From an uncultured Chloroflexota bacterium (GTDB lineage: Bacteria > Chloroflexota > Limnocylindria > Limnocylindrales > CSP1-4), in assembly GCA_903822495.1 (NCBI GenBank), contig CAIJPD010000066.1:1-64000 (forward strand): DNA of 64,000 nucleotides, written 5' to 3'. Made by a program: the position numbers and the translations under genes. Positions 7,877-17,825 of this stretch are shown here, piece by piece (the stretch's first letter is position 1; each line of letters opens with the position of its first letter). A model generated the notes under the pieces. The model saw nothing but the letters and a program-made list of their open reading frames with translations. It searched no databases and had not been told where the DNA came from.

Positions 7877-9470
7877 CACCAGCGTCCGGCCCGTCGTCCC
7901 AGAGCCGCCGGTCGCATCCGAATCCTCCTTTGACGGGGCCTACCGCCTCGTCATCGCCCTGGCCGTCATCCTCGCGATCCTCGTCGGGGTACGGGTCCTT
8001 GGCGCGCCTGCCACCGGCGCGCCCGGCGCGTCGCCCTCGCCGGTCCCCCTGGAGGCCTACCTCTACCCGGATATGCGGGTTGCGCCGGCGCTGTCCGCGC
8101 TCGTGGACCAGGACGGCAAGGCGTATCAGCAGTCCGCGCTGACCGGCGGTCCAACGCTGGTGTTCTTCGGGTACACCCACTGCCCCGACATCTGCCCCGC
8201 AACGACCGGGATCATCAACGACGTCCTGGCCGGGTATGGCACCGCGATGCGTGCGGTCTTCGTCAGCGTGGACCCGGAGCGCGACACGGTCCCGTGGCTG
8301 AAGGAGTACGTGAAGTACCTGCCCACGGGCTTCACTGCCCTGACCGGCGGTGCCGTCCAGGTCAAGACCACCGCCGACCTGTGGGGCGTCCGGTACGCCA
8401 GGGTCGAGACGGGGACGCCGGGCGAGTACTCCATGTCGCACACGGCGGAGGTCTACCTCGTCGACGGGGCTGGCAGCCTGCGCGCGCACTTCCCATTCGG
8501 CACCCAGGCGGACGCGATGCTGGCCACGGTCCGGCTGGTCACCGGTACCGGCTCGCCGGCCGGCTCGTCGGCGGTCACGCCGCCGCCTGCAACCTCGACC
8601 ACGCCGCTGCCGACCGTGGCCCCGGGCACGACCGCCGCACCGGTGGGCGCCCTCAGCATCGAGGTGATCTCGTCGTCGGTCTGGGCCGGCCCCGCGACCC
8701 CGGTCATCATGCGGCTCACGGGGCCGAACGGTCCGCTCGTCGATACCCGGCTCGCCGTGAGCATCCAGATCACCACGGACGACGGCCGGGGCGAGGTCGT
8801 CAGCCGGGCGACCGCCGTCGCCGTCAAGCCGCCCGGCGTCCCCGACGTGTCCTACGTCGCATCGGTCAAGCTGCCCTCGGCCGGCTGGTGGCGAATGGCC
8901 GTCTCGACGCAGGTGGGCGAGACCCGCCTGGCCGGGGCCATCGCCCTCGCCGCGCTCGATCCGGGGGCCACGCCTTCGATCGGCAGCCGCGCCCCGACGG
9001 CCCACACGCCAACCCTCGACGACGTGGCCGGCGTCGCGCTCAAGATCACCACGGACCCGCTCCCGGACCTGCGCCTCTCGAAGACGTCGACGACTGACGC
9101 GCTGGCGGCCCGCAAGCCCTTCGTGCTGATCGTGGATTCGGGGCGCTTCAAGGTGACCCCGGCCTGCGGGAAGGCCCTGGGCCTGGCGAAGTACCTGGTG
9201 GATCGCTGGCCCACCGTCCCGTTCATCCACCTGGAGCCGTACGTCTACGACGTCATCACCGACACGGCCGTCATCCGGGGCAGCCTGGGCGCACCCACGA
9301 TCGTGCCGGCCGCGGACGCGTGGGGTGTCGCGGGGCCGCCGTGGGGCGCCGGCAGCATGCCGTGGGTCTTCATCGTGGACGGCAACGGGCTGGTCCGCGC
9401 CAAGTACCAGGGCGTCGTGGGCAGCGACGACGTCGACGTGATCGTCTCGCTCATCCAGCAGGGCGGGTAG
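7866..9470 (+). CDS. SCO1/SenC-family protein with middle beta-rich (FixH/YtkA-like) region and C-terminal thioredoxin-like domain; first canonical start at 8073, membrane-anchor codons extend upstream
   Basis: GPTLVFFGYTHCPDICPATTG, VFVSVDPERDT, SMSHTAEVYLVD; upstream in-frame codons give AYRLVIALAVILAILVGVR (TM) without ATG/GTG/TTG. Confidence 0.8.
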   Translation, partial: RTADTSVRPVVPEPPVASESSFDGAYRLVIALAVILAILVGVRVLGAPATGAPGASPSPVPLEAYLYPDMRVAPALSALVDQDGKAYQQSALTGGPTLVFFGYTHCPDICPATTGIINDVLAGYGTAMRAVFVSVDPERDTVPWLKEYVKYLPTGFTALTGGAVQVKTTADLWGVRYARVETGTPGEYSMSHTAEVYLVDGAGSLRAHFPFGTQADAMLATVRLVTGTGSPAGSSAVTPPPATSTTPLPTVAPGTTAAPVGALSIEVISSSVWAGPATPVIMRLTGPNGPLVDTRLAVSIQITTDDGRGEVVSRATAVAVKPPGVPDVSYVASVKLPSAGWWRMAVSTQVGETRLAGAIALAALDPGATPSIGSRAPTAHTPTLDDVAGVALKITTDPLPDLRLSKTSTTDALAARKPFVLIVDSGRFKVTPACGKALGLAKYLVDRWPTVPFIHLEPYVYDVITDTAVIRGSLGAPTIVPAADAWGVAGPPWGAGSMPWVFIVDGNGLVRAKYQGVVGSDDVDVIVSLIQQGG

Positions 9471-9587
9471 CCCGCAGCAGCCTGACCGTCACGAGCCCGG
9501 TCGGCGCGGCAGCCTGCCGGCCGGGTGACCCCCCCGGCGGCGGTGACCCCCCGACCGGCGCGTCCGCGCCTGTCTACAATCCCCCGG

Positions 9588-12194
9588 ATGCAGCCCGAGC
9601 AGCGTCCCGACGCCTCCGACGAGACCCGTGACTGGCTCGACTCGCTCGACGAGCTGGTCGCCGGCGCCGGCCGTCCGCGAGCCGCCCAGGTGCTGCGGGC
9701 CGTCCTGGATCGAGCCGCGCAACTGGACGTCGGGCTCCCGCCGCTCCTGGGGACCCCGTACGTCAACACCATCGACCATGCCGACGAGCCGCTATACCCC
9801 GGGGACGAAGCGATCGAGGCCCGCATCGAGGCGTACGTTCGCTGGAACGCCGCGGCGATGGTGGTCCGCGCCAACGTGCGCTCGCCGGGGATCGGCGGGC
9901 ACCTGGCCACGTACGCGTCCGCGGCCACGTTCTACGAGGTGGGGCTCAACCACGTCTTCCGCGGCCGCGACGACGGGCGCCCCGGCGACCAGGTGCTCTG
10001 GCAGCCGCATGTGGCGCCGGCCATCTACGTCCGCGCCTGGCTGGAGGGGCGGATCGATGAGGCGCGCCTGGATCACTATCGCCGCGAGACGGGCGGCGAT
10101 GGGCTCCCGTCCTACCCGCACCCACGCTCCATGCCCGACTTCTGGGAGTTCCCCAACGCGTCGATGGGCCTGGGCCCCATCAACGCGATCTACCAGGCCC
10201 GATTCAACCGCTACCTGCACAACCGCGGCCTGCTGGACACGTCCGGCAGCCACGTCTGGGGCTTCCCGGGCGACGGCGAGATGGACGAGCCCGAGGCCCG
10301 GAGCGGTCTCTTCGTGGCCGCCCAGGAGGAACTGGACAACCTCACCCTGGTGATCAACTGCAACCTGCAGCGGCTGGACGGCCCGGTCCGCGGCAACGGC
10401 AAGGTGATCCAGGAGCTGGAGGCGCACTTCCGGGCCGCGGGCTGGAACGTCATCAAGGTGCTCTGGGGGAGTGACTGGGACCCCCTGTTCGCTCGCGACG
10501 TGGACGGCGTCCTGGCGGACCGGCTGGGCCGCGTGGTGGACGGCGAGCTCCAGAAGGCCGTGGTGGCCGGCGGCGGCTGGATGCGGGAGCACCTGTTTGG
10601 CCCGGACCCGCGGCTCCGCGCGCTGGTGGAGCATCTGTCCGACGCGGACCTGGCCGGCCTGCGGCGCGGGGGCCACGACCCCCGCAAGATGCACGCGGCC
10701 TACCGGGCGGCGCTGGCCCACAAGGGCGCCCCCACCGTCATCCTGGCCCAGACCGTGAAGGGCTACGGGCTGGGGAAGGGGATCGAGGCCCGCAACATCA
10801 CCCACCAGGCCAAGAAGCTGGCCGACGCGGACCTGCGCGACTTCCGCGATCGACTGGGGATGCCGGTCGCGGACGCCGCGCTTCACGATATGCCGTATGT
10901 CCACCCCGGGCCCCGCTCGCCGGAGGTGGCCTACCTGCTGGAGCGGCGCGCCGCGCTGGGCGGCCTGGTGCCCCGCCGGCTGGTGCCCGCGGTCGCGCTG
11001 CCGTCGCCCGGCCCGGCCGTGGACGCGGAGTTCGATGCCGGCAGCCCGCTGGCGGCGTCCACCTCGGCGGCCTTTGCGCGTCTGCTGCGCAACCTGATCC
11101 GCGACCCTCGGCTTGGTCCGCGAATCGTCCCGATCATCCCCGACGAGGCGCGCACCTTCGGCCTGGATTCGCTCTTCAACGAGGTCGGGATCTACGCGCC
11201 CACGGGGCAGCGCTACGAGCCGGTGGACGCCGACCTGGTGCTCAACTATCGCGAGACGCGCGAGGGCCAGGTGCTCCAGGAAGGGATGACCGAGGCCGGC
11301 TCCACGGCCGACTTCCAGGCCGCGGCGACCAGCTACGCCACGCACGGCTACCCGATGATCCCCTTCTACGTCTTCTACTCCATGTTTGGCTTCCAGCGGA
11401 CGGGCGACCAGTTCTGGCAGCTGGGCGACGCGCGGGCGCGGGGCTTCCTGGTCGGGGGGATCGCGGGCCGCACCACGCTCAACGGCGAGGGGATCCAGCA
11501 CCAGGACGGGACCAGCCAGGTCTTTGCCTCCGCCTACCCGGGCCTCCGCCAGTACGACCCCGCCTACGCCTATGAGCTGGCGACGATTGTCCGGGACGGG
11601 ATCGAGCGGATGCACGTCCGGGGCGAGGAGGTCTTCTACTACCTGACGCTCTACAACGAGAGCTACCCGCAGCCGCCCCGGCCGGCGGGCATGGAGGAGG
11701 GGATCCTGCGCGGCCTGTACCTGGTGCGAGCCGGGGCCGCAGGACCATCGCGCCGCGTCGCCCTGGTGGCTTCGGGGCCCATCGTGGAGGAGGCCCTCCG
11801 GGCGGCCGAAGCGCTCGAAGCGCTGGCGGTGCCCGAGGCCGAAGCCGGCGAGGCCCCCGGGGTCCCGCGGGTAGGTATCGGCGTCGACGTCTGGAGCGCC
11901 ACGAGCTTTGGTCAGCTCCGTCGCGAGGCGGTGGGGGAGGGCCGACCCGAGGGGCCGCCGGAGCGGCCATGGGTCGCCGAGCAGCTGGGCTCGCGGCCCG
12001 CCGATCTCGTCGTGGGCCTGTCCGATTTCACGCACCTGTGGCCCGAGCAGATCCGGCCGTGGGTCCCCGCCCGCTACATCACGATCGGCGCCGAGGGGTG
12101 GGGGATGAGCGACACCCGCCAGGCGCTGCGGGAGCTGCATAGGCTGACGGGCGAGGCGATCGCCGCGCGTGTTCGGCTGGAGCTGGGGGCCTGA
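9588..12194 (+). CDS. aceE: Pyruvate dehydrogenase E1 component, homodimeric type
   Basis: GFPGDGEMDEPEARSGL, VINCNLQRLDGPVRGNGKVIQELE, KGYGLGKGIEARNITHQ, GGIAGRTTLNGEGIQHQDGTSQ. Confidence 0.95.
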   Translation: MQPEQRPDASDETRDWLDSLDELVAGAGRPRAAQVLRAVLDRAAQLDVGLPPLLGTPYVNTIDHADEPLYPGDEAIEARIEAYVRWNAAAMVVRANVRSPGIGGHLATYASAATFYEVGLNHVFRGRDDGRPGDQVLWQPHVAPAIYVRAWLEGRIDEARLDHYRRETGGDGLPSYPHPRSMPDFWEFPNASMGLGPINAIYQARFNRYLHNRGLLDTSGSHVWGFPGDGEMDEPEARSGLFVAAQEELDNLTLVINCNLQRLDGPVRGNGKVIQELEAHFRAAGWNVIKVLWGSDWDPLFARDVDGVLADRLGRVVDGELQKAVVAGGGWMREHLFGPDPRLRALVEHLSDADLAGLRRGGHDPRKMHAAYRAALAHKGAPTVILAQTVKGYGLGKGIEARNITHQAKKLADADLRDFRDRLGMPVADAALHDMPYVHPGPRSPEVAYLLERRAALGGLVPRRLVPAVALPSPGPAVDAEFDAGSPLAASTSAAFARLLRNLIRDPRLGPRIVPIIPDEARTFGLDSLFNEVGIYAPTGQRYEPVDADLVLNYRETREGQVLQEGMTEAGSTADFQAAATSYATHGYPMIPFYVFYSMFGFQRTGDQFWQLGDARARGFLVGGIAGRTTLNGEGIQHQDGTSQVFASAYPGLRQYDPAYAYELATIVRDGIERMHVRGEEVFYYLTLYNESYPQPPRPAGMEEGILRGLYLVRAGAAGPSRRVALVASGPIVEEALRAAEALEALAVPEAEAGEAPGVPRVGIGVDVWSATSFGQLRREAVGEGRPEGPPERPWVAEQLGSRPADLVVGLSDFTHLWPEQIRPWVPARYITIGAEGWGMSDTRQALRELHRLTGEAIAARVRLELGA

Positions 12195-12216
12195 TCTTGG
12201 GGTGTAGAGTCTGCCC

Positions 12217-13464
12217 GTGAGCAGCAGCCTCCCTCGAGCGACCGGTTCGGACCTGGACGTCTACATCGTCGGCGTGGCACGCACCCCCATCGGCAAGTTC
12301 GGCGGCGCGCTCGCATCGGTCTCCGCGGTGGAGTTGGGCGGGATCGCCATCCGGGCCGCCGTGGACCGCGCGAGCCTGCCCGTTGGGACGGCGATCGACG
12401 AGGTCCTGATGGGCCAGGTGCTCCAGGCGGGTGCCGGACAGGCGCCCGCTCGCCAGGCGGCGCTCCGGGCGGGCCTCGCGAGCAGCACCCCGGCCACGAC
12501 GATCAACCGCGTCTGCGGCTCGGGCCTGAAGGCGCTGATGCTGGGCGCGGCGTCCATCCGTGCGGGCGACGCCGAGATCGTCGTCGCGGGCGGCATGGAG
12601 AGCATGAACCAGGCGCCCTACCTGCTCCCGGGGGCCCGCTTCGGCCTGCGGTTGGGTGACGGGAAGCTGGTCGACAGCACCGTCCACGACGGCCTGTGGT
12701 GCGCCTTCGAGGACTGTCACATGGGCACGCATGCCGAGCGCGTCGCCATCCGCGCGAACGTGTCGCGGGAGGACCAGGACGCCTTCGCCCTGGCCAGCCA
12801 CCGGCGGGCCGTGGCGGCACAGGACGCGGGCCGGTTCAACGCAGAGATCGTCCCGGTCACGGTGCGCGACTCCAAGGGCGTGGAGACGGTGGTCTCCCGG
12901 GACGAGGGGCCGCGCCGCGACACCTCCCCCGAAGGCCTCGCCCGGTTGCGGCCGGCCTTCCCGCTGCCCACCGGGGAGGACCGCGGATCCGCCAGCGCGG
13001 GCACCGTCACGGCCGGCAACGCGCCGGGCATCACCGACGGGGCGGCCGCCACGGTGCTGGCCAGCGGCGCCGCCGTGGATCGCCTCGGCCTCCGGCCGCT
13101 GGCGCGGATCGTCGGCTACGCGCAGGCCGAGGTGGATCCCAAGTGGCTCTTCCTCGCGCCCGTCCAGGGGGTGCGTCGCCTGCTCGATCGGACCGGCCTC
13201 TCCATCGGCGACTTCGACCTGATCGAGATCAACGAGGCCTTTGCGGCGCAGGTCCTGGCCGACGGCCGTGAGCTGGGCTTCGACTGGGACCGCGTCAACG
13301 TCAACGGGGGCGCCATCGCCCTGGGTCACCCCATCGGGGCGTCCGGCGCCCGCATCGTCGTCACTCTGGTCCACGAGCTGCTGCACCGCGGCGGCCGACT
13401 GGGCCTCGCCACCCTGTGCCTGGGCGGTGGCGGGTCGGTGGCCATGGCCATCCAGCGCGTCTGA
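12217..13464 (+). CDS. Acetyl-CoA acetyltransferase (thiolase)
   Basis: [58 protein letters not shown]. Confidence 0.95.
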   Translation: MSSSLPRATGSDLDVYIVGVARTPIGKFGGALASVSAVELGGIAIRAAVDRASLPVGTAIDEVLMGQVLQAGAGQAPARQAALRAGLASSTPATTINRVCGSGLKALMLGAASIRAGDAEIVVAGGMESMNQAPYLLPGARFGLRLGDGKLVDSTVHDGLWCAFEDCHMGTHAERVAIRANVSREDQDAFALASHRRAVAAQDAGRFNAEIVPVTVRDSKGVETVVSRDEGPRRDTSPEGLARLRPAFPLPTGEDRGSASAGTVTAGNAPGITDGAAATVLASGAAVDRLGLRPLARIVGYAQAEVDPKWLFLAPVQGVRRLLDRTGLSIGDFDLIEINEAFAAQVLADGRELGFDWDRVNVNGGAIALGHPIGASGARIVVTLVHELLHRGGRLGLATLCLGGGGSVAMAIQRV

Positions 13465-13518
13465 GCCCGCTCCAGCGGCCCCCATCCCCAGTCAACCACC
13501 GCACCCGGAGACCCACCG

Positions 13519-15036
13519 ATGCCCGTCGAACCCGTCAGCGCCGCCGCCGCGCCCGTCTTCAAGCTCTTCATCGGCGGGGAGTGGGTGGCGTCCCGCTCCG
13601 GCCGAACCTTCGAGAGCCTGAACCCGGCCGACCGCCGGGACGTGGTGGGGCACTTCCAGGCCGGCACGGCCGGCGACACGGCGATGGCGATCGGCGCCGC
13701 ACAGGCGGCCTTCCCCGCCTGGCGAAACACCCCGGCGCCGCGCCGCGGCGAGATCCTGTACGCCTTCGGTGCGCTCATGGGGCAGCACAAGGAGCGCCTG
13801 GCCCAGGCGATGACCCGCGAAATGGGCAAGGTCATCGCGGAGGCGCGCGGCGACGTCCAGGAGGGGATCGACATCGCCTACCTGATGGCGGGTGAAGGCC
13901 GGCGGATGTTCGGGGACACCACCCCGTCCGAGCTCCCCGACAAGTGGGCGATGAGCATCCGCCAGCCGCTGGGCGTGGCCGGGATCATCACGCCCTGGAA
14001 CTTCCCGATGGCCATCCCGTGCTGGAAGATGATGCCGGCGCTGGTCACGGGCAACACCGTCGTCTTCAAGCCGGCCAGCGACACGCCGCACTGCGCCACG
14101 CTCCTCGTGGAGCTGATGCAGCAGGCCGGCTTCCCGGCCGGGACGGTCAACCTGGTCACGGGCAGCGGCGCCGAGGTGGGCGACACGATCGTCGACTCGC
14201 CGGACGTGCCCGTGATCTCGTTTACCGGCAGCTCGGTGACCGGCAAGGGGATCGCGGCGAAGGGCGGCCAGCGGCTCAAGCGCCTCTCCCTGGAGCTGGG
14301 CGGCAAGAACGCGGTGGCGGTCATGCGCGATGCGGACCTGGACCTGGCGGTGGACGGCATTCTCTGGTCGGCGTTCGGGACCACGGGGCAGCGCTGCACG
14401 GCGTGCTCGCGGGTGGTGGTGGACCGGCCGGTCGCGGACGCGCTGGTCGCCAAGCTCAAGGCGCGAGCCGAGAAGATGCGCCTGGGCTACGGGCTGGACG
14501 CGACCACGGACGTGGGGCCCCTCATCAACGGAGCCGCGGTCGCCAAGGTCGCGGAATACGTGGAGATCGGCAAGGGCGAGGCGCGACTGGTGTGCGGCGG
14601 CTCCATCGCCGCGGACGGCGACCTGGCCAACGGCTCGTTCTTCGAGCCCACGATCTTCAGCAACGTGGCGCCCATGGCCCGGATCGCCCAGGAGGAGATC
14701 TTTGGCCCGGTCCTGTCGGTGATCCCGGTGGACGGCTACGACGAGGTGGTCAAGGCCGTCAACGGGACGCGCTACGGGCTCTCGTCGTCGATCTTCACGG
14801 AGAACGTGAACACCGCGTTCCGGGCGATGCGGGACTTCGAGACGGGGATCGTGTACGTCAACGCGGGCACGATCGGCGCGGAGACGCACCTGCCCTTCGG
14901 CGGCTGGAAGGAGACCGGCAACGGTCACCGCGAGGCCGGCCACGTGGCGATCGACACCTTCACGGAGTGGAAGGCGGTCTACATCGACTTCTCGGGTCGG
15001 CTCCAGCGGGCCCAGATCGACAACCAGCCCGGCTGA
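13519..15036 (+). CDS. Aldehyde dehydrogenase family protein
   Basis: TPWNFPMAIPCWKMMPAL, FTGSSVTGKGIAAKGGQRLKRLSLELGGKNAVAV, GTTGQRCTACSRVVV. Confidence 0.95.
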   Translation: MPVEPVSAAAAPVFKLFIGGEWVASRSGRTFESLNPADRRDVVGHFQAGTAGDTAMAIGAAQAAFPAWRNTPAPRRGEILYAFGALMGQHKERLAQAMTREMGKVIAEARGDVQEGIDIAYLMAGEGRRMFGDTTPSELPDKWAMSIRQPLGVAGIITPWNFPMAIPCWKMMPALVTGNTVVFKPASDTPHCATLLVELMQQAGFPAGTVNLVTGSGAEVGDTIVDSPDVPVISFTGSSVTGKGIAAKGGQRLKRLSLELGGKNAVAVMRDADLDLAVDGILWSAFGTTGQRCTACSRVVVDRPVADALVAKLKARAEKMRLGYGLDATTDVGPLINGAAVAKVAEYVEIGKGEARLVCGGSIAADGDLANGSFFEPTIFSNVAPMARIAQEEIFGPVLSVIPVDGYDEVVKAVNGTRYGLSSSIFTENVNTAFRAMRDFETGIVYVNAGTIGAETHLPFGGWKETGNGHREAGHVAIDTFTEWKAVYIDFSGRLQRAQIDNQPG

Positions 15037-15215
15037 GCCGTGCGCGCGTGGGCGCCTGAGTCGGGGCGCCGTGGGTGTCCTCGCTCACGCTCCGTTTGCC
15101 GCCGGCAGCCGGCCCCGGGGCCATGGGCGCGAGGCAGGTCGGCTTGCCGGCCCACGTCGAGCGCGGCGAGGGTCAGCCCCAACAGCGCCGCCCGTTTCCG
15201 GGTACCCTCGGGGCA

Positions 15216-17513
15216 ATGACTGACCGACCCGCGACCGACCGGGCGCCCCGCCCCGCCCGCAAGCCGTGGACCGTGGTGGTGGCCACGTTCAGTGCCCGCC
15301 ATCGCTGGCCGGTCCTGATCCTCTGGTTTGTCCTCACCGGCGGCATGTTCGGCCTGAGCCTCGCGATGGGCGGGACCGCCGCCCAGAACGCCGTCCTCAA
15401 CAACGACCGGGTCCCCTCCGAGTCGCGGGTCGCGAACAGCACCTGGAGCGCGGCCAACATCCGGGCCGATGCCCCGCCGGCCCCGGCATCGCAGAGCCTG
15501 CTGGTGCTGGTCAGCTCGGACACCGTCAAGGTCACGGATCCCGCCTACCAGGCGACCGTCAAGGACGTCATCACCAGGCTGGGTGGCGTCCGGACCACGG
15601 TCGACGGCCAGGAGTCCGCCAGCGTCACCTCCATCATCGATCCGCTCACGGCCCCGCCGGCCGCGGGCCTGGTCTCGGCGGACCTGTCCACCGTCCGGAT
15701 CGTCGGCACCATCCTCGGCGCGGGCACGGCGGTGGATGATCGGGCGGCGCCCCTCCCCGCGCTCTTCGCCCAGCTCCGCGCGGACCATCCCGGCTACCGG
15801 GTCCACTCCCTGAACAGCTCGCTTGCGAATGCGGAGATCAGCCAGATGGTCAGCACTGACCTGGACGGGTCCCTGCGCCTGACCATCCCCATCACCTTCG
15901 TCATCCTGGTGCTGGCCTTCGGCACGGTGGTTGCGGCATTCGTGCCGCTCATCCTCGCGGTCGCGTCGCTCCTGGGGGCCTTCGGGTTTCTGGCCATCTA
16001 CAGCCAGCTGGTCTCGCCGGTGAGCCCATACGCCAACCAGCTGATCGTCCTGATCGGCCTCGCCGTCGCGGTGGACTACTCGCTCTTCCTGCTGACCCGG
16101 TTCCGGACCGAGCGCCGGCGCGGCAAGACCCGCGACGAGGCGATCGAGATCGCCGCCTCAACCGCGGGCCGCGCGGTCTTCTTCTCCGGCCTGGCCGTGA
16201 TGATCTCCATCGCCGGCCTGTTCTTCCTCGATGACGCGTTCTTCCGATCGATGGCCCTGGGGACCATCGCGGTGGTGTTCATCTCGGTCGTCGGCTCGCT
16301 CACGTTCCTGCCGGCGGTGCTGGCGATCCTGGACATGAAGATCGACCGGCTGCGGCTCCGCATCCCCGGCCGTCACCCGCACGAGGGGCTGGGCATCTGG
16401 GCCATCCTCGTCCGCTTCGCGATGCGTCACGCGGTCCCCGTGCTCCTCGCCAGTGCCGTCCTCCTGCTGGCCGTCGCCTCGCCCGTCATGCGGCTCCACC
16501 TGGGCCAGACCGACCTGGAGAGCTTCCCCGACACACTGGATGCCGTGCAGGCGCGGAACCTGCTGAGCGACAAGTGGCCGCTGGGCACCACGCTCAATCT
16601 CACCGTCGTGGTCACCGGCGCGGACCGGGCGGAGACCCGGGATGCCGTCGCGAAGCTCCCCGCCGAGCTGACAGCGCTCAAGGGCCTGACCGGGCCGGGC
16701 ACCACCCAGACCTCGGCGGATGGGAAGGTGGCGCGTGTCGTGCTGACGATGAGCGGTGAGCCCAACGACCTGGCCAACAGGGCCGTCGTCCAGGACGTGC
16801 GCAGCCGGATCGTGCCCGCGGTCTTCAGCGGCCTGCCGGATGTCCACACCTATGTCGGCGGCGATGCGGCCTTCGTGCTGGACACGGTCCACTTCTACGA
16901 GGAGGGGCTGCCCAAGGTCGTCGCCTTCGTGCTCACCTTGTCGTTCCTGCTCCTGCTGCTGGTCTTCCACTCGATCGTCATCCCGATCAAGGCGATCCTG
17001 CTCAACCTGATCTCCACCGCGACGGCCTTCGGCGTGCTCGTCCTGGTCTTCCAGGACGGCCAGCTGTCGCAGCAGATGGACTTCAAGGCCGGGCCCATCG
17101 AGTCGTTTGTGCCCGCCTTTGTGTTCACGATCCTGTTCGGGCTGTCGATGGACTACGAGGTCTTCATCCTCAGCCGCATCCAGGAGGCGCGGTCCGCGGG
17201 ACTGGAGTCGAGCGCGGCGGTGGAGCGGGGAATCTCGATCACGGCCGGCACCATCACCAGCGCGGCGGCGATCATGGTCGCCGTCTTCGCGGTCTTCGTG
17301 ACCCTCCGGCTGGTGATCATCCGTGAGCTGGGCCTTGGCCTGGCCGTGGCGGTGCTGGTGGATGCCACCATCATCCGGAGCCTGCTGCTGCCGGCGACGA
17401 TGCGCCTGCTGGGCGACTGGAACTGGTGGATTCCGCGCTTCCTCGACTGGATCCCGCGGGTCAACATCGAGGGCACGCCGGAGGACCAGGAGCCGGAGCC
17501 CGAGCCGGCCTGA
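15216..17513 (+). CDS. MMPL/RND-family transporter
   Basis: Two sets of TM segments; AVDYSLFLLTRFRTERRRGKTRDEAI and GLSMDYEVFILSRIQEA motifs. Confidence 0.92.
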   Translation: MTDRPATDRAPRPARKPWTVVVATFSARHRWPVLILWFVLTGGMFGLSLAMGGTAAQNAVLNNDRVPSESRVANSTWSAANIRADAPPAPASQSLLVLVSSDTVKVTDPAYQATVKDVITRLGGVRTTVDGQESASVTSIIDPLTAPPAAGLVSADLSTVRIVGTILGAGTAVDDRAAPLPALFAQLRADHPGYRVHSLNSSLANAEISQMVSTDLDGSLRLTIPITFVILVLAFGTVVAAFVPLILAVASLLGAFGFLAIYSQLVSPVSPYANQLIVLIGLAVAVDYSLFLLTRFRTERRRGKTRDEAIEIAASTAGRAVFFSGLAVMISIAGLFFLDDAFFRSMALGTIAVVFISVVGSLTFLPAVLAILDMKIDRLRLRIPGRHPHEGLGIWAILVRFAMRHAVPVLLASAVLLLAVASPVMRLHLGQTDLESFPDTLDAVQARNLLSDKWPLGTTLNLTVVVTGADRAETRDAVAKLPAELTALKGLTGPGTTQTSADGKVARVVLTMSGEPNDLANRAVVQDVRSRIVPAVFSGLPDVHTYVGGDAAFVLDTVHFYEEGLPKVVAFVLTLSFLLLLLVFHSIVIPIKAILLNLISTATAFGVLVLVFQDGQLSQQMDFKAGPIESFVPAFVFTILFGLSMDYEVFILSRIQEARSAGLESSAAVERGISITAGTITSAAAIMVAVFAVFVTLRLVIIRELGLGLAVAVLVDATIIRSLLLPATMRLLGDWNWWIPRFLDWIPRVNIEGTPEDQEPEPEPA

Positions 17514-17825
17514 GCTGGCGGGAACGCAAGGCGGCCTGATCGCCACCGGGGCCGCACGGTCCCGCCCGGGCCCGGGACCTCTGGCCGGGTGGCCGTCGCC
17601 GCGCCCGGCGGTACGGTTGGGACATGACTCCCTGGCTTCGGCTGCTCGCCCTCGCGTCCGTGCTCTCCATCGGGGAGAGCTGCGGCCTGAAACCGCCGGC
17701 CGTGCCACACCTGGAGATCCGCGGGGCGCTGGCGCCGGCTGCGCGGGACGTCCAGGCCGATCGCGAGTGGGCGGGCGTCGAATCCTCGTCGGCGCCCGAA
17801 CCCGCTTCGGCGGCCGTTCGGTCGG

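Noticed and set aside
9792-12140. 782-aa minus-strand ORF opposite aceE
   Set aside because: Shadow ORF; aceE on the plus strand is unambiguous.
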